A stretch of DNA of 37,686 nucleotides. It comes from Methylobacteriaceae bacterium (GTDB taxonomy: Bacteria; Pseudomonadota; Alphaproteobacteria; Rhizobiales; Beijerinckiaceae). The notes beneath the pieces were generated by a model that was given only the letters and a program-made list of their open reading frames with translations, was not told the DNA's origin and ran no database searches. This document shows positions 16,705-25,085 of the stretch, piece by piece (the first letter of the stretch is position 1; each line of letters opens with the position of its first letter). A program made the translations under genes and the position numbers. The stretch spans positions 1-37,686 of the forward strand of contig JAFASC010000222.1 of assembly GCA_019244955.1 (NCBI GenBank). Reading direction: 5' to 3'.

Positions 16705-17778
16705 TCACATCGCGTCGTAATCGAGCGCGATTTTCTCCGTCGCAGGGCGGAACTGGCACGTCAGGACAAAACCTGCCTCTTCTTCCCATGGCTCGAGCGA
16801 AAAATTCTGGTCCATGGCGCCGGCGCCTTCCATCAGCTTGGCGCGGCAGGTGCAGCACATGCCGCCACGGCACGAATAGGGCAGATCGAGTTCGTGGCGC
16901 TCGGCGGCTTCGAGCACCGTCTCGTCCTTGCGCATCGCCAATTTATGCAGCGCGCCGTCGAGGCGGATTGTAAGGCTGATCTCCTCGCGCGCATGCGACA
17001 CAAGGGTCGACTTGAGCGGCCGCGGCGGCGTCTCGGTCGTGAAAACTTCGCGATGGATGCGGGCGCTCGGTAGGCCGAGCGCAGTAAGGGTTGCGCTCAC
17101 CTCCTCGATCATCGTCAGCGGGCCGCAGAGGAATACGTCATCGACGGCAGCGATGCCGCCTGCGGTGCGGATCAAGGCCGGCACTTTGTCGCCGGTGAGC
17201 CGCCCGTGCAGCAGATCGACGTCCTGCATTTCACGCGACAGAATGTGGTGCACCGAGAGGCGCTCGAGAAAGCGGTCTTTGAGCGCGTCGAGCCCATCCT
17301 TGAACATGATCGTCGCCGACGATTTGTTGCCATAGAACAAAACGAAATGGCTCTGCGGTTCGCGCGTCAGCACGGTCTTGATGATCGAGAAGATCGGCGT
17401 GATGCCCGACCCGGCGGCGAAGCCGACATAGGTGCGCTCTGCCGTCGCATCCGGTGCAAGGCCGAAACGCCCCTCCGGTCGCATGACTTCGATCGTGTCG
17501 CCAGCCCTCAGGCGCGCATTGGCAAAAGATGAAAACAGACCGCCATCGAGCCGCTTTATCGCGACGCGCAGTTCGCCTTCGTCCATTCCGGAGCAGATCG
17601 AGTAGGAACGCCGCACTTCCGCGCCGTCGAGCTTGGTGCGGAGCGTCAGATATTGTCCGCTGGTGAAGGCGAACTCCTCGCGCATCTCTTCCGGGACGGC
17701 GAAGCCGATCGAGATCGCCTCCGGCGTCTCGCGGCGCACGTCGGCAATGGTGAGAGGATGGAACCCTTGCGACGTCAT
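16705..17778 (-). CDS. paaE: PaaE, phenylacetyl-CoA 1,2-epoxidase reductase subunit
   Basis: PaaE passes electrons from NADPH through FAD and a [2Fe-2S] cluster to the PaaAC di-iron oxygenase. The 357-residue protein has the three expected parts: an FAD-binding barrel (FTSGQYLTLR, RRSYSICSGMDEGELRVAIKR), a nucleotide-binding domain (GFAAGSGITPIFSIIKTVL, FLCGPLTMIEE) and a C-terminal plant-type ferredoxin domain (YSCRGGMCCTCRAKL, with a further Cys in LTCQF). The frame stays open upstream into paaD, but the ATG at 17778 begins MTSQGFHPLTIADV, the normal N-terminus, and sits 5 bases after the paaD stop. It is the last gene of the paaABCDE operon in this window. Confidence 0.95.
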   Translation of the reverse strand: MTSQGFHPLTIADVRRETPEAISIGFAVPEEMREEFAFTSGQYLTLRTKLDGAEVRRSYSICSGMDEGELRVAIKRLDGGLFSSFANARLRAGDTIEVMRPEGRFGLAPDATAERTYVGFAAGSGITPIFSIIKTVLTREPQSHFVLFYGNKSSATIMFKDGLDALKDRFLERLSVHHILSREMQDVDLLHGRLTGDKVPALIRTAGGIAAVDDVFLCGPLTMIEEVSATLTALGLPSARIHREVFTTETPPRPLKSTLVSHAREEISLTIRLDGALHKLAMRKDETVLEAAERHELDLPYSCRGGMCCTCRAKLMEGAGAMDQNFSLEPWEEEAGFVLTCQFRPATEKIALDYDAM

Positions 17779-17783
17779 CCCGC

Positions 17784-18299
17784 TCAGATGCACTTGAAAT
17801 AATCGAAAGGCTCGCGGCAGGCTTTGCAGCGCCACAAGGCCTTGCAGGCTGTTGAGCCGAACTCTGACACCCTTTCCGTGTTGGACGAGCCACAATGCGG
17901 GCAGACGATGCTCTCTTCACCGAATAAAGCGCGGCGCGATGCATGTCCTGCCGGCGGCGCGATGCCGTAAGCCTTGAGTTTGGCTTTGCCGGTCTCGCTC
18001 ATCCAATCGGTCGTCCACGCCGGCGAGAGAACCTGGCGAACGTGCGCATTGCAGAAGCCGGCTTTAGCGAGCGCCATTTTGATGTCGAAGCCGATCACAT
18101 CGATTGCCGGGCAGCCGGAATAGGTCGGAGTGATCGCCACTTTCACTGTCCCGTCCGTGGCGACGTCGATCGAACGCAGCACGCCGAGATCGGCGATCGT
18201 GAGAACCGGGATTTCCGGATCGCGGACTTGTGCGACTGCTTCGCGCGCACGCGCGACGAGCTCATCTTGATGGCACTCGAGTTCCGTGAGCGCGGACAT
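17784..18299 (-). CDS. paaD: PaaD, phenylacetyl-CoA epoxidase Fe-S assembly subunit
   Basis: PaaD is thought to help maturation of the iron sites of the epoxidase rather than to catalyse the reaction. The 171-residue protein has an N-terminal DUF59/MIP18-type domain (VRDPEIPVLTIADLGVLRSI, TPTYSGCPA) and a C-terminal zinc-ribbon-like region (CPHCGSSNTE, WRCKACREPFDYFKC). I chose the ATG at 18299, which overlaps the paaC TGA by one base (TGATG); two GTG codons just upstream (18305, 18302) are in frame and possible. Confidence 0.94.
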   Translation of the reverse strand: MSALTELECHQDELVARAREAVAQVRDPEIPVLTIADLGVLRSIDVATDGTVKVAITPTYSGCPAIDVIGFDIKMALAKAGFCNAHVRQVLSPAWTTDWMSETGKAKLKAYGIAPPAGHASRRALFGEESIVCPHCGSSNTERVSEFGSTACKALWRCKACREPFDYFKCI

Positions 18300-19075
18300 C
18301 ACCACACCGCCTCGGGATGGGTCCGTTGCAGGTACTGCAGATCGGCGAGGATATAACCGACATGCTCGCTGTGGCGGCCGCTGCGCCCGCCGCTTTGCAT
18401 GAAGGGCGCCTGCGGGATTTCCAGCCTCGCCTCGCGTAGAATCGGTGCGAGGCGCTGATTCCAGGAGCCTTCAAGGCTGAGCACGTCTGGGGCGACGCCC
18501 GACTGGGCAAGACCGCGCTCGATGTCATCCGCCTCGAACAACTCGCCCGTGTAGACCCAGAGCTCATCCAGGGCCGTCTGCGCGCGCTCGTGACTGTCGT
18601 CTGTGCCGTCGCCGAGCCGGATCAGCCATTCCCCGGAATGGCGCAGATGGTAAGCGGTTTCCTTCTCGGCCTTGCCGGCCATGGCGGCCAGCGCCTTGTC
18701 GCGCGACGTCATCATCTCGCGCCAATACAAATCCATGAACGCCGAGAACAGAACCTGCCGCACGATCGTGGCGGCGAAATCGCCGTTCGGCTGCTCGACG
18801 AGAAGGCAATTGCGATATTGATGCTGCTCGCGCCGGTAAGCGAAATGATCTTCGGTGAGCCCGGAGCCTTCGACGAGCGCGGCGTAACCGTAGAGCGAGC
18901 GCGCTTGGCCGACGAGATCGAGCGCGATATTGGCGAGCGCGATATCTTCTTCCACCATGGGCGCGTGGCCGCACCATTCCGACAGCCGATGGCCGAGGAT
19001 CAGCGCGTCGTCGGCGCGCCGCAGCACGAGATTTAAGAGCGAGCTCTCGGCAAAGGAGATTGAGGTCGTCGCCAT
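18299..19075 (-). CDS. paaC: PaaC, phenylacetyl-CoA 1,2-epoxidase structural subunit
   Basis: PaaC is the non-catalytic ferritin-like partner that forms the core heterodimer with PaaA. The 258-residue protein shows the usual segments: LVLRRADDALILGHRLSEW, DIALANIALDLVGQARSLY, YRNCLLVEQPNGDF, KAEKETAYHLRHSGEWLIRL and, near the end, SGGRSGRHSEHVGYILAD. The ATG at 19075 overlaps the paaB TGA by one base (TGATG), which decides the start over nearby GTG codons. Confidence 0.96.
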   Translation of the reverse strand: MATTSISFAESSLLNLVLRRADDALILGHRLSEWCGHAPMVEEDIALANIALDLVGQARSLYGYAALVEGSGLTEDHFAYRREQHQYRNCLLVEQPNGDFAATIVRQVLFSAFMDLYWREMMTSRDKALAAMAGKAEKETAYHLRHSGEWLIRLGDGTDDSHERAQTALDELWVYTGELFEADDIERGLAQSGVAPDVLSLEGSWNQRLAPILREARLEIPQAPFMQSGGRSGRHSEHVGYILADLQYLQRTHPEAVW

Positions 19076-19362
19076 CACATATGTCCGACCTCGTCCGGCA
19101 CATCATAGAATGTCGGGTGGCGATAAATCTTCGACAAAGCCGGTTCGAACAGTTCATCCTTATCCGCCGGGTCGGAGGCGACGATCGCGCTGGATGGCAC
19201 GACCCAGATCGAATTGCCCTCGCCGCGGCGCGTATAGACGTCGCGCGCCGCCTGCAGCGCCATCTCCGCATCGGCTGCATGCAGCGAGCCGCAATGCTTG
19301 TGCGCGAGGCCGGAGCGCGAGCGGATGAACACTTCCCAAAGGGGCAGATGCTTCTCGCTCAT
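19075..19362 (-). CDS. paaB: PaaB, phenylacetyl-CoA 1,2-epoxidase subunit B
   Basis: This 95-residue protein is the small bridging subunit of the epoxidase complex. It begins MSEKHLPLWEVFIRSRSGLA and contains HKHCGSLHAADAEMALQAAR and a DVYTRRGEGNSIWVVPS segment, all typical of PaaB. The ATG is 3 bases after the paaA TAG, and its TGA overlaps the paaC start. Confidence 0.96.
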   Translation of the reverse strand: MSEKHLPLWEVFIRSRSGLAHKHCGSLHAADAEMALQAARDVYTRRGEGNSIWVVPSSAIVASDPADKDELFEPALSKIYRHPTFYDVPDEVGHM

Positions 19363-19365
19363 CGC

Positions 19366-20361
19366 CTACTCCGCTGCGATCTGCATGGCCTCGCGCCGTG
19401 CGCGGCGCTTCTGCGCATAGGCCAGCGCCGCCTCACGCACCCAGGCGCCGTCCTCGTGGGCTTTGCGGCGCGCCCGCATGCGCTCGCGATTGCACGGGCC
19501 ACCGCCGGCGAGCACGCGCTTGAACTCGGCCCAGTCGATCGGGCCGATTTTCCAGTGGCCGCTCGCGTCGTCATAGGCGAGCTCCTTATCGGGAATAGTC
19601 AGCCCGAGATAATGCGCCTGCGGAACGGTCGCATCGATAAACTTCTGGCGGAGATCGTCGTTCGAGAAGCGCTTGATTTTCCAGCGCGTCGACTGGTCGG
19701 AATGCTGGCTCTCGCTGTCGGGCGGCCCGAACATCATCAAGCACGGCCACCACCAGCGATTCAAGGCATCCTGCGCCATCGCTTTCTGCTCTGGCGTGCC
19801 GCGCGCGAGAGTCAGCATGATCTCGTAGCCTTGGCGCTGGTGAAAACTCTCTTCCTTGCAGATGCGGATCATCGCGCGCGCATACGGGCCATATGAGCAG
19901 CGGCAGAGCGGGATCTGGTTCATGATCGCGGCGCCGTCGACGAGCCAGCCGATCGCGCCGATATCGGCCCAGGTCAGCGTCGGATAATTGAAGATCGAGG
20001 AATATTTGGCCTTGCCCGCTAAGAGCTGCCCGATCAGCTCTTCGCGCGAGACATCGAGCGTCTCAGCGGCGGCATAAAGATAGAGCCCGTGGCCGGCCTC
20101 GTCCTGCACCTTGGCGAGCAGTGCCACCTTGCGCTTCAGCGACGGGGCGCGCGTGATCCAGTTGCCTTCAGGCAGCATGCCGACGATCTCGGAATGGGCG
20201 TGCTGCGAAATTTGCCGGACGAGCGTGCGCCGGTAGGCATCCGGCATCCAATCGTTCGGCTCGATTTTCTGCTCGGCATCGACACGCGCCTGGAAGCGAG
20301 CGGCCTCGCTGGACTGGTCGGTCGCCTCGTCGGGAATGCCGTTCAGCGCCTGCGTATACAT
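19366..20361 (-). CDS. paaA: PaaA, phenylacetyl-CoA 1,2-epoxidase catalytic subunit
   Basis: PaaA carries the di-iron site that converts phenylacetyl-CoA to the ring 1,2-epoxide, the committing step of aerobic phenylacetate breakdown. The 331-residue protein has the ferritin-like helices with both ligand motifs, [13 protein letters not shown] and [14 protein letters not shown], and the substrate-pocket stretch [15 protein letters not shown]. The frame is open upstream to 20448, but that part covers the promoter; the ATG at 20361 begins [15 protein letters not shown]. It is the first gene of paaABCDE. The downstream pathway genes (paaG, paaZ, paaJ, paaK) are not in this window. Confidence 0.96.
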   Translation of the reverse strand: MYTQALNGIPDEATDQSSEAARFQARVDAEQKIEPNDWMPDAYRRTLVRQISQHAHSEIVGMLPEGNWITRAPSLKRKVALLAKVQDEAGHGLYLYAAAETLDVSREELIGQLLAGKAKYSSIFNYPTLTWADIGAIGWLVDGAAIMNQIPLCRCSYGPYARAMIRICKEESFHQRQGYEIMLTLARGTPEQKAMAQDALNRWWWPCLMMFGPPDSESQHSDQSTRWKIKRFSNDDLRQKFIDATVPQAHYLGLTIPDKELAYDDASGHWKIGPIDWAEFKRVLAGGGPCNRERMRARRKAHEDGAWVREAALAYAQKRRARREAMQIAAE

Positions 20362-20383
20362 GGCGGCTCCGCTAACACCGAGT

Positions 20384-20432
20384 ATTGTGTCACAAAAAAT
20401 CCAAACGTCAAATATTTTCTGTGACGTATCAC
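20384..20432 (-). promoter_or_regulatory. paaA promoter with two palindromic operator candidates
   Basis: Between paaX and paaA the minus strand carries TTGACG (20411-20406) and CACAAT (20389-20384) with a 16-base spacer, a plausible sigma-70 promoter. A perfect palindrome, TTGTG-T-CACAA (20385-20395), covers the -10 element. A second, GTGA-CGTA-TCAC (20421-20432), lies just upstream of the -35 and overlaps the paaX stop codon. Both share a GTGA/TCAC core. Placement over the promoter suits repression by PaaX, but which protein binds each site is inferred. Confidence 0.55.
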
Positions 20433-21301
20433 CCGGCCTGGGGGGCAAAGCGCTGGCTCATCGGCTGGGCCGGCGCGGGCAGCGGCCCGCGATGGTCGCA
20501 GGTGTGGGCGCCGAGCCAACGATCGGCCGGATCGGCAACGATGGCATAGATCGCCGCGCATAGGTTGCGGGCCTTGCGGCCGGGCCAATCCTCGGGAAGG
20601 AGCGGGTTCGGCAGGAGCGGGTCGCGCAGGACGATGCGGCGATATTCGTGGATCAACAGGACGCGGATGACGACGCAGTCGAGGTCGTTCGGGCCGACGT
20701 GGCCGCGCAGCGCCGCGCCGGTTGGGACGAACATCGCGTTGAACTGCAAATAGCGGGTGGCGAGCTCGTCGAGCGGCCATGCGCGTTGCGCCAGGGCTCG
20801 CGCCGTGGCGGGGTGTGTCGCACTGGCACTCAAGTGCAGTGCATTTTTCGGCCGATGGCCGGCAATTCCGATCACCAAGTCTGGCGTGAGCGCCGCATAG
20901 CCGTGGCTTTGCCAGTGCGCCCGCGCATCTGCCCGTTCGGTCGCACTTCCCTCAAGCAGCACCAGATCGAAGCCGCCGTGCCAGTACTCCGGCGAGCCGC
21001 CGTAGATTTTGCCGGCGGCGTCCGCGAACGCCTCCTCGGCTGAAGCCGAGAGCGCATAGAACGTGTTCCGGCCGATCTTCTTGCGCTCGAACAGGCCCTC
21101 GGCGACGAGGCGCGACATGGCCGTGCGCACCAGCGTCTCGCTGACCCGGAATGCCCGCATGATCTCAAGCAGGGAGGCAAGTGCCAGCTGCCCGCCGCGC
21201 GGCACTATGGCATCGCCGAACAGCGTCACGATGAGGGAGCCGGCACGGATCGGAACGCGCGCGTGGAAGCGGTCGAGGAGGTCGGCGACGAAACCGCTCA
21301 T
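20429..21301 (-). CDS. paaX: PaaX, phenylacetyl-CoA-responsive repressor
   Basis: PaaX represses phenylacetate genes until phenylacetyl-CoA binds. The 290-residue protein has the winged-helix region ([48 protein letters not shown]; residues about 15-90) and the PaaX C-terminal domains ([35 protein letters not shown]). I chose the ATG at 21301 because it gives the [13 protein letters not shown]-terminus similar in length to E. coli PaaX; an in-frame GTG at 21355 is possible. It lies upstream of paaA on the same strand, with a candidate promoter between them, and diverges from pncB. Confidence 0.93.
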   Translation of the reverse strand: MSGFVADLLDRFHARVPIRAGSLIVTLFGDAIVPRGGQLALASLLEIMRAFRVSETLVRTAMSRLVAEGLFERKKIGRNTFYALSASAEEAFADAAGKIYGGSPEYWHGGFDLVLLEGSATERADARAHWQSHGYAALTPDLVIGIAGHRPKNALHLSASATHPATARALAQRAWPLDELATRYLQFNAMFVPTGAALRGHVGPNDLDCVVIRVLLIHEYRRIVLRDPLLPNPLLPEDWPGRKARNLCAAIYAIVADPADRWLGAHTCDHRGPLPAPAQPMSQRFAPQAG

Positions 21302-21366
21302 CGGACCGGCGCTGGTAATTGTTCCATCCTCCCCGCTAGACTGATGCCCGGGCACGGCCAGGACCC

Positions 21367-22677
21367 ATGAGCACGATCCTCACCGACATCGCCAAGCGCG
21401 TCTACGATCATACCTGGAAGCTCGATCCGATCGTGCGCAGCCTGCTCGATACCGATTTCTATAAGCTACTCATGCTGCAGATGATCTGGGGGCTTTATCC
21501 CGACGTCGAGGCGACGTTCTCTCTGGTCAACCGCACACGCAGCGTGCGCATTGCCGAGGAGATCGACGAGCAGGAACTTCGCGGTCAGCTCGATCACGCG
21601 CGCACGATCCACTTCACGAAGAACGAGATGATCTGGCTTGCCGGTAACACCTTTTATGGTCGCTCGCAGATTTTCGATCCGAAATTTCTGGCCTGGTTGG
21701 CGAAGTTCGAGCTGCCCGAATACGAACTCCGGCGCGAGGACGGCCAGTTCGTCCTGCATTTCCACGGGCCGTGGACGCACACGTCGGTGTGGGAAATCCC
21801 GGCGCTCGCGATCATCAACGAATTGCGTTCGCGCGCGGCGCTGCGCGGCCTCGGCCGCTTCACGCTCGACGTTTTATATGCGCGCGCCAAAGCCAAACTC
21901 TGGTCGAAGGTGGAGCGCCTGCGCGAATTGCCTGATTTGCGCATCTCCGATTTCGGCACGCGGCGGCGCCATTCTTTCCTGTGGCACCGCTGGTGTGTCG
22001 CCGCGCTGAAGGAAGGGCTCGGCGAGAAGTTCATCGGCACGAGCAACGTGTTGCTCGCGATGGACACCGATCTCGAAGCAATCGGCACCAATGCACATGA
22101 ACTGCCGATGGTGCTTGCGGCGCTTGCAGCTGATGAGACGGGGCTTCGGGCTGCGCCCTACCGCGTATTGAAAGATTGGGAACGGTATTACGGCGGCAAC
22201 CTCTTGATCGTCCTGCCCGACACATTCGGCACGGCGGCGTTCCTGCGCGATGCGCCCGACTGGGTCGCCGACTGGACCGGCTTTCGTCCGGATTCGGCAC
22301 CGCCGATCGAGGGCGGCGAGCGCATCATCGCCTGGTGGAGATCGAAGGGGAAAGAGCCGCGCGACAAGCTGCTCGTCTTCTCCGACGCGCTCGATGTCGA
22401 CACGATCGAGGAGACTTACCGTCATTTCCACAGCCGCGTGCGTATGAGCTTCGGTTGGGGCACAAACCTGACCAACGATTTCGCCGATTGCGCGCCGCTG
22501 CCGAATGAGAAACTCGCGGCGATTTCGCTGGTCTGCAAGGTGAGCGAGGCGAACGGCCGCCCGGCGGTGAAGCTGTCCGACAATCCCAACAAAAGTGTCG
22601 GCGATCCGCGTGCGGTCGAGCGCTATCTTAAGCTGTTTGGCGACGCCGATCGCGTCGAGCAGGAAGTCGTGTTGTGA
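21367..22677 (+). CDS. pncB: PncB, nicotinate phosphoribosyltransferase
   Basis: PncB converts nicotinate and PRPP to nicotinate mononucleotide in the NAD salvage pathway. The 436-residue length is normal. Typical segments are [17 protein letters not shown] near the N-terminus (phosphoribosyl/nicotinate site), [71 protein letters not shown] and [10 protein letters not shown]. The ATG has AGGA a few bases upstream. It diverges from paaX across 65 bases, which must hold both promoters. Confidence 0.96.
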   Translation: MSTILTDIAKRVYDHTWKLDPIVRSLLDTDFYKLLMLQMIWGLYPDVEATFSLVNRTRSVRIAEEIDEQELRGQLDHARTIHFTKNEMIWLAGNTFYGRSQIFDPKFLAWLAKFELPEYELRREDGQFVLHFHGPWTHTSVWEIPALAIINELRSRAALRGLGRFTLDVLYARAKAKLWSKVERLRELPDLRISDFGTRRRHSFLWHRWCVAALKEGLGEKFIGTSNVLLAMDTDLEAIGTNAHELPMVLAALAADETGLRAAPYRVLKDWERYYGGNLLIVLPDTFGTAAFLRDAPDWVADWTGFRPDSAPPIEGGERIIAWWRSKGKEPRDKLLVFSDALDVDTIEETYRHFHSRVRMSFGWGTNLTNDFADCAPLPNEKLAAISLVCKVSEANGRPAVKLSDNPNKSVGDPRAVERYLKLFGDADRVEQEVVL

Positions 22678-22897
22678 TTCCCGCGCAGAAGCGGCAATTG
22701 CACTGAACTGCCGCTCTATGCTGCAGCGGCTAATTTAAGCAGAACCTTGCTGCAGTCTGCCTTACGCGTGCGGGGGTGCGCTAAAAAATGTGCCCTGGGT
22801 CACACGCGCGCGTTTTCTGTCCGACACGAACGTAACCAGAAGTGCTGTGTGAAAGCACACCTGCTCCCGGCGCAATCGGCTGCACATTGCGTGCGTA

Positions 22898-22918
22898 CCG
22901 TTCGTACAGGACGAACGG
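22898..22918. promoter_or_regulatory. Perfect stem-loop in the leader of the small membrane protein gene
   Basis: CCGTTCGT-ACAGG-ACGAACGG is a perfect 8-bp stem with a 5-base loop, ending 36 bases before the ATG at 22955. No T-run follows, so it is not a terminator. It could be a repressor operator of the TetR kind or an RNA structure in the leader. The rest of the 277-base gap after pncB (22678-22954) holds a weaker hairpin near 22842-22858 (GTGCT/AGCAC) and no convincing gene. Confidence 0.45.
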
Positions 22919-22954
22919 ACGCATTGATGCAAGCCTGGTTCAGGCGGGGGAGTT

Positions 22955-23272
22955 ATGGACATGACCTATGCGAGTGATTTCCCGCGTGCCGTAGGGCCTT
23001 CCGTTCTCGACCGCGCCGGCGCGAGCGGCACGTCTGCGCATCAGGACACCCTGAATGTGGGCTATCTTCTATTCGCGTTCGGCGTGCTTTGGGTCGTGGC
23101 GATCGCCGCCGCGATGGCATTGGCGCCAGGCTCGCTGCCCAATTGCCAGCTGACAGTCTCGGGTGACACTGCCATGTGTCTGCCGAGCACGCCGGCCGCG
23201 GCGGCCGGCTTGAACGTGTCCGCGATCGTCATCCCCGCCGGTCTGGCAGGTTCCAACTACGACGCATTCTGA
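22955..23272 (+). CDS. Small single-pass membrane protein, unknown function
   Basis: A 105-residue protein I do not recognise. Residues about 1-34 are polar and begin MDMTYASDFPRAVG; residues about 36-57 (YLLFAFGVLWVVAIAAAMAL) form one membrane helix; the remaining 48 residues contain two cysteines (PNCQL and AMCLP) about 12 residues apart that could form a disulphide outside the membrane. A GGGGGAG lies 2-3 bases before the first ATG and 8-9 before a second ATG at 22961, so the second may be the true start. It stands alone between pncB and ydcF with a structured leader and a GC-rich hairpin after it. Confidence 0.65.
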   Translation: MDMTYASDFPRAVGPSVLDRAGASGTSAHQDTLNVGYLLFAFGVLWVVAIAAAMALAPGSLPNCQLTVSGDTAMCLPSTPAAAAGLNVSAIVIPAGLAGSNYDAF

Positions 23273-23304
23273 ACGTCCGCTCCTCCTAGGCAGTGCTAAA
23301 CGAC

Positions 23305-23333
23305 GCCGGCCGGGGCGACCGCGGCTGGCCGGC
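23305..23333 (+). terminator. GC-rich hairpin after the small membrane protein gene
   Basis: GCCGGCC and GGCCGGC form a perfect 7-bp stem around a 15-base loop, 33 bases after the stop at 23272. Only TTT follows, so it is a weak intrinsic-terminator candidate. The gap 23273-23507 otherwise shows no gene that I can support. Confidence 0.35.
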
Positions 23334-23507
23334 TTTGCTGAGGGAGAAACGTCACACCACGTCGGCCCCATTCTCAAGGGCGGACTTCGGGCAGGCATGT
23401 GTCCGTCCCCGCTCTCCCGGCCAACCCGGCTAGTAGCCGCCTGATTTCCCGAGTATTCTGGTACCCATGGGGATCACAAGGCGGATACCTTGCCTACAGG
23501 CCCTCGG

Positions 23508-24230
23508 ATGATCCCTAGCGGGAACACTCGCGGGAGCGCGCGCTCTTGGCGGACGTTCGGTCGCCGGGTGTTCCTGCTTTGCGTGGCGCTCGGCGTTGTC
23601 GGCCTCGCTGGCGGCTTTGTCGTCTTTGCCCGGCTTATCGATTACCAGGAACGGTCGGCAACGCTCACCTCCGCCGACGGCGTCGTCGCCCTCACCGGCG
23701 GCTCGGACCGCGTCATCGACGCGGTCGAATTGCTCGCCCAGGGGCGGGCGCGCCGCCTGCTCATCACCGGGGTGAACCAGCAGACGTCCCGGCACGAGAT
23801 GGCGCGGCTCATGCCGAATTTTCAACGGCTCTTCGATTGCTGTATCGATCTCGGCCGCGCCGCGCTCAACACGGCCGGCAATGCCGACGAGACCCGCCGC
23901 TGGGTGCAGCAGAACGCCATCGGCTCGAGCCTGATCGTCGTCACCTCCAACTATCACATGCCGCGCGCGCTCGTGGAATTGCGCAGCGCCCTGCCGCGGC
24001 TCGAACTCATCCCGTACCCCGTCGTCAGCGAGCGGCTGCGCAACAGCGATTGGCGCAGCGATGCCCAAGTCGCGCGTCTGCTGGCAATCGAATACGTAAA
24101 GTTCATCGCAGCGCTGGTTCGCACGAAGATCATGCCGCCTGCTAATACGCGTTCCGCCGATGTCATGACAGCATCGCGGGCACCTGCGGTTGCTCCGGAC
24201 CTTGCCGGGGTCGTGAACACCCGTCGCTGA
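23508..24230 (+). CDS. YdcF/ElyC-family (DUF218) membrane protein
   Basis: A 240-residue protein with a basic N-terminus, one membrane helix near residues 20-42 (FLLCVALGVVGLAGGFVVF) and a DUF218 domain outside: ADGVVALTGGSDRVIDAVELL, RRLLITGVN, LGRAALNTAGNADETRRW and VVTSNYHMPRALVELR. Family members are linked to envelope and peptidoglycan precursor physiology; the exact reaction is not settled. The frame also allows a TTG at 23490 with AAGGCGG upstream; I kept the ATG at 23508. It is 20 bases before plsC. In many Hyphomicrobiales the same pair follows ftsEX, which is not present here. Confidence 0.85.
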   Translation: MIPSGNTRGSARSWRTFGRRVFLLCVALGVVGLAGGFVVFARLIDYQERSATLTSADGVVALTGGSDRVIDAVELLAQGRARRLLITGVNQQTSRHEMARLMPNFQRLFDCCIDLGRAALNTAGNADETRRWVQQNAIGSSLIVVTSNYHMPRALVELRSALPRLELIPYPVVSERLRNSDWRSDAQVARLLAIEYVKFIAALVRTKIMPPANTRSADVMTASRAPAVAPDLAGVVNTRR

Positions 24231-24250
24231 TTCGTCGACGGCATTCCCGT

Positions 24251-25021
24251 ATGATTTTCATCCGCTCGGCGTTGTTCAATTGTCTTTTCTACGCGAACAC
24301 CGTCGCTCTCATGATCATCGGTTTTCCCACCATGATCTTCGGACGGCGCGCGGTGTTGTCGCTCGCACGGCTGTGGAGCCGCTCCTCGCTCTGGCTCCTG
24401 CGGGTGATATGTGGAACGTCGGCCGAGTTTCGCGGCCTGGAAAACATACCGAAGGGCGCCTGCATCATCGCTCCCAAGCATCAGTCCTTCTGGGAGACCT
24501 TTGCGCTCGTGAACTATTTCGATGACTTCTCTTACGTTCTGAAGCGCGAGCTGACATTCATTCCCGTGTTCGGCTGGTATCTTCTGCGGGCCGAGCAGAT
24601 CGCCATCGACCGCGGCAATGCGCAAACCGCGCTGCGCCAGCTCGTTGCAAAGGCGCAAGCGCTCTTTGCCGAGGGGCGGCAATTGTTCATTTTCCCGGAG
24701 GGCACACGCCGTGCACCCGGCGCGCCGCCCGCCTACAAAGCCGGGGTCGGCTACGTCTATGACAAAACCGGCGTGCCTTGCCTTCCGGTGGCGCTGAACG
24801 CAGGACTGTTCTGGCCGCGCCGCCGTTTCCTGCGCTTCCCCGGGACCATCGTGGTCGAGTTCCTTCCGGCGATCGCGCCCGGCATGCAGCGCGGCGCCTT
24901 CCTGCAGGAGCTGCAGGGCCGCATCGAGACGGCGACAGATAGACTTATCGCCGAGGCCGCGCGACAGTCGAAAGCGGCGGCGATCGGCACCTCGACACCA
25001 ACGCCGCAGGACCCGGTCTAA
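24251..25021 (+). CDS. PlsC-family 1-acyl-sn-glycerol-3-phosphate acyltransferase
   Basis: The 256-residue protein attaches an acyl chain to lysophosphatidate or a similar lysolipid at the inner membrane. It has an N-terminal helix (about 8-30), the HX4E-type active site in KHQSFWETF, LKRELTFIPVFGWYL, the FPEGTRRAPG substrate motif and GVPCLPVALNAG. The active-site acid is Glu rather than the commoner Asp, as in some PlsC homologues. It follows the YdcF-family gene after 20 bases, so the two are probably cotranscribed. Confidence 0.9.
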   Translation: MIFIRSALFNCLFYANTVALMIIGFPTMIFGRRAVLSLARLWSRSSLWLLRVICGTSAEFRGLENIPKGACIIAPKHQSFWETFALVNYFDDFSYVLKRELTFIPVFGWYLLRAEQIAIDRGNAQTALRQLVAKAQALFAEGRQLFIFPEGTRRAPGAPPAYKAGVGYVYDKTGVPCLPVALNAGLFWPRRRFLRFPGTIVVEFLPAIAPGMQRGAFLQELQGRIETATDRLIAEAARQSKAAAIGTSTPTPQDPV

Positions 25022-25085
25022 AACCCCGCATGGAACGGCGGCGGACCGCGTTTGTTTCCCTCCGGCTTTGAGGCAGGGCGAGAGC

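Noticed and set aside
22747-22977. 76-residue plus-strand frame before the small membrane protein
   Set aside because: It runs through the stem-loop and the start of the next gene, lacks a ribosome-binding site and has atypical codon use.
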